A stretch of 16,513 nucleotides of DNA, from NCBI GenBank assembly GCA_020717935.1, contig DYDK01000005.1:1-16513 (forward strand). The letters are read 5' to 3'. Of the stretch, positions 15,227-16,513 are shown piece after piece. How positions within the stretch are numbered: position 1 is the stretch's first letter; every line of letters begins with the position of its first letter. The notes under the pieces are model-generated. The model searched no databases, was not told where the DNA came from, and saw nothing but the letters and a program-made list of their open reading frames with translations. Position numbers and translations under genes: made by a program. The stretch is from Desulfocapsa sp. Its GTDB lineage: Bacteria; Desulfobacterota; Desulfobulbia; Desulfobulbales; Desulfocapsaceae.

Positions 15227-15301
15227 CTATAACTTTTACGCCCAAGCTATATAGCTTAACATTATGACTTTACATGGATTAGCTAATTAAATAAGTTATA
15301 G
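15227..15301. repeat. Inverted repeat CTATAACTT ... AAGTTATAG around a 14-bp palindrome
   Basis: The 9-bp arms (15227-15235 and 15293-15301) enclose AAGCTATATAGCTT (15244-15257), a perfect palindrome. The nested symmetry suggests a structured element or a recombination/protein-binding site; no family was recognised. It does not match the conserved core boxes of integron attC sites. Confidence 0.45.
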
Positions 15302-15340
15302 ATGTTTGTGTTGTTCCACTTATCATTTAATGTTTTCATA

Positions 15341-15416
15341 CGACAATTGGGATCTGACCCCTTTTTATGACCCTGACCCCTTTTATTCGACAATTGGGAT
15401 CTGACCCCTTTTTATG
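15341..15416. repeat. Exact 29-bp direct repeat with a third partial copy
   Basis: A 29-nt unit beginning CGACAATTGGGATCTGACCC and ending CTTTTTATG occurs at 15341-15369 and 15388-15416. Between them, CTGACCCCTTTTAT (about 15373-15386) is a third partial copy. The CTGACCCC core also appears at 7053 and 7081. The complementary AGGGGTCAG motif is common in dispersed REP-like repeats. Confidence 0.7.
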
Positions 15417-15555
15417 CTCTTTTTATGCTCAGGTCGGGTGTTGATATTCAGGACATTTTTTGACATTGATGCATCTACAGATTAAAGAGCAATGCAGTCC
15501 TGTTTCCCTTGCCCTTATTTACGTCAGCAAAAACAAACTTAATCCGAGAGTGGGG

Positions 15556-16434
15556 CTATTGAATATTTGCAGATTTTTGCCTGTTACATTTCTCGCATAA
15601 AAGTTGGACATTTCTTTCTGTGTTTGAGCCGCCCTTTGCAACAGGAATGATATGATCATATTCTAATTTTTCCTGACTTCCGCACTCAACGCATTTCCCG
15701 CAGTCCCTTCTCCATACCGAAATTTTCACACATTTAGAAATATATCTGTCAGTTTTCGGATCGGTAGTATCGTCATCTGTGTTTTGCTCAAAGGGAATAA
15801 AATCAGGCTCTATCAATAAAGGAAGCACTTCAAGGAGATATTCAATTTCGTTAATCAGAACGGGTTTTAAATACCAATGCTCTTTATTATATCCAACCTC
15901 TTCGAGGTTTCCCGATACAAGTCTCTCAACAAATTCTGGGCCAATCTCTGAGAGATTAGTCACTTGAGTCCTGAGCCTTATCAGATCATGTCCTATCTGG
16001 CTTATCCGTTTTGAATTATAATGCCATAAAACTTCCTGCTGTGTGAAGATTATATTGTATAAGCTGTCTAATATACGATGAATTTCAAGAATCTTTACAA
16101 CATTTTCTTGAAACAAGAACAGCCCTTTCATGTCATGGCCTTGTTCGATCAATTGCTTTATATCAACATCTATGGAGCTCAACGCTGTTTCATAATCTTC
16201 TTTGTACTTATCAATCAATGTGACGCCGTTAACCGCTTTTTGTTGGTTAAGCAATTCAATATTTTTTTGTCTTCGTGCAACATTTTGTTCAATTATTTCT
16301 TCTTCCAGCCTTTCGATTTTTTCTTCAAGGTATCCCTCCGCATATTCTTCACCATTAGATTCTAATTCTTCTTCAAGAAAAGAAATTCGTTCAGAGATAT
16401 TCATACCTTGCATTAAAGACTCTATATCTGACAT
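15556..16434 (-). CDS. HNH endonuclease-domain protein with N-terminal coiled coil
   Basis: 292 residues from ATG 16434, preceded by TTAGGGG at a suitable distance (an upstream GTG at 16497 would run through the edge repeat and is less likely). Residues 15-66 are strongly charged heptads (LEEELESNGEE, EEKIERLEEEIIEQ), a coiled coil; the middle is helical with no recognised family. The C-terminus is a complete HNH nuclease: VWRRDCGKCVECGS (Cys248, Cys251), LEYDHIIPVAKGG (Asp260-His261), Asn275 in NVQLL and CEKC (Cys280, Cys283) then NRQKS. The two Cys pairs bind structural zinc and DH plus N form the metal site. Substrate unknown: homing, restriction, phage or IS-associated roles are all possible. 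AT-rich codon use differs from the envelope genes, which suggests transfer. Confidence 0.8.
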   Translation of the reverse strand: MSDIESLMQGMNISERISFLEEELESNGEEYAEGYLEEKIERLEEEIIEQNVARRQKNIELLNQQKAVNGVTLIDKYKEDYETALSSIDVDIKQLIEQGHDMKGLFLFQENVVKILEIHRILDSLYNIIFTQQEVLWHYNSKRISQIGHDLIRLRTQVTNLSEIGPEFVERLVSGNLEEVGYNKEHWYLKPVLINEIEYLLEVLPLLIEPDFIPFEQNTDDDTTDPKTDRYISKCVKISVWRRDCGKCVECGSQEKLEYDHIIPVAKGGSNTERNVQLLCEKCNRQKSANIQ

Positions 16435-16468
16435 TTTTTCCCCTAAGTTAATTTTATTTGTAATGCGT

Positions 16469-16510
16469 ATTCCACGGAATCCGGCCACCCATTCCACGGG
16501 AATCCGGTCA
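16469..16510. repeat. Doubled terminal-like repeat at the right edge, probable IS end
   Basis: ATTCCACGGAATCCGGCCA (16469-16487) and ATTCCACGGGAATCCGGTCA (16491-16510) are near-identical copies 22 nt apart. Multiple short repeats at an element end are known for IS21-type elements, and the sequence runs off the window, so the rest of an element may lie beyond 16513. The family is a guess. Confidence 0.4.
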
Positions 16511-16513
16511 GTG

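Larger units (their letters stand above)
14734..15555. other. AT-rich gene-free region with many inverted repeats
   Basis: No credible gene was found over about 820 nt. It contains the 12-bp inverted pair at 14950/15153, hairpins at 15093-15114 and 15244-15257 and the 29-bp direct repeats at 15341 and 15388, each listed separately. The base composition is clearly lower in GC than the neighbouring yciB, matching the HNH gene to the right, so the boundary of acquired DNA may lie near 14740. Confidence 0.5.

Noticed and set aside
15227..15301. Integron attC site
   Set aside because: The GTTATAG/CTATAAC arms do not fit the GTTRRRY/RYYYAAC core boxes and no integron integrase or cassette is present.
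15341..15416. CRISPR array
   Set aside because: Only two exact copies plus a fragment, an 18-nt interval that is itself repeat-like, and no cas genes.

Overview
The window reads like a chromosomal segment of a Gram-negative, anaerobic deltaproteobacterium, probably of the Desulfobulbales (Desulfobacterota). Support: a selenocysteine-containing AhpC-type peroxiredoxin with a bacterial SECIS hairpin, Kdo/LPS genes (kdsB, waaA), yciB, an exported DsrE-like protein, and many decayed insertion-sequence remnants and palindromic miniature elements. The lineage is inferred from protein style; no search was run.

Layout. Positions 1-942 are debris: the 3' half of a tRNA-Lys(CTT) with its terminator, a decayed IS630-family transposase on the minus strand, and the last ~67 codons of a class III adenylate cyclase cut at the IS edge. 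Positions 1129-1907 hold the selenoprotein peroxiredoxin with in-frame TGA at 1437-1439. A 115-bp MITE-like palindrome (2021-2135) and a terminator follow, then the exported DsrE-like gene (2255-2722). Positions 2855-6569 are a leftward cluster: a 22-codon ORF, a cardiolipin synthase/PLD protein, waaA and kdsB. It covers phospholipid synthesis and CMP-Kdo synthesis and transfer, so it is an outer-membrane biogenesis unit.

Positions 6603-7228 are non-coding, with a second nested palindrome and a CTGACCCC repeat patch. Positions 7241-9968 hold an overlapping MBOAT + SGNH-like pair for O-acylation of an exported polymer. Positions 10137-13361 hold a DEAD-box RNA helicase followed 6 nt later by an ABC-F ATPase (RNA/ribosome functions), with a likely extended -10 promoter at 13453-13461. 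Positions 13362-14172 are mostly non-coding, with a GGGACGG inverted repeat. yciB lies at 14173-14733 on the plus strand. Positions 14734-15555 are an AT-rich, gene-free stretch full of inverted repeats and a 29-bp exact direct repeat. A coiled-coil HNH endonuclease gene (15556-16434, minus) and a doubled 19/20-bp repeat at the right edge, resembling an IS end, close the window.

The most notable item is the peroxiredoxin. The peroxidatic position is Sec and the usual C-terminal resolving cysteine is Thr. A 37-residue N-terminal extension carries an extra Cys, and a second ribosome-binding site and ATG sit at the conventional family start. No defence system, CRISPR array or complete mobile element was seen.
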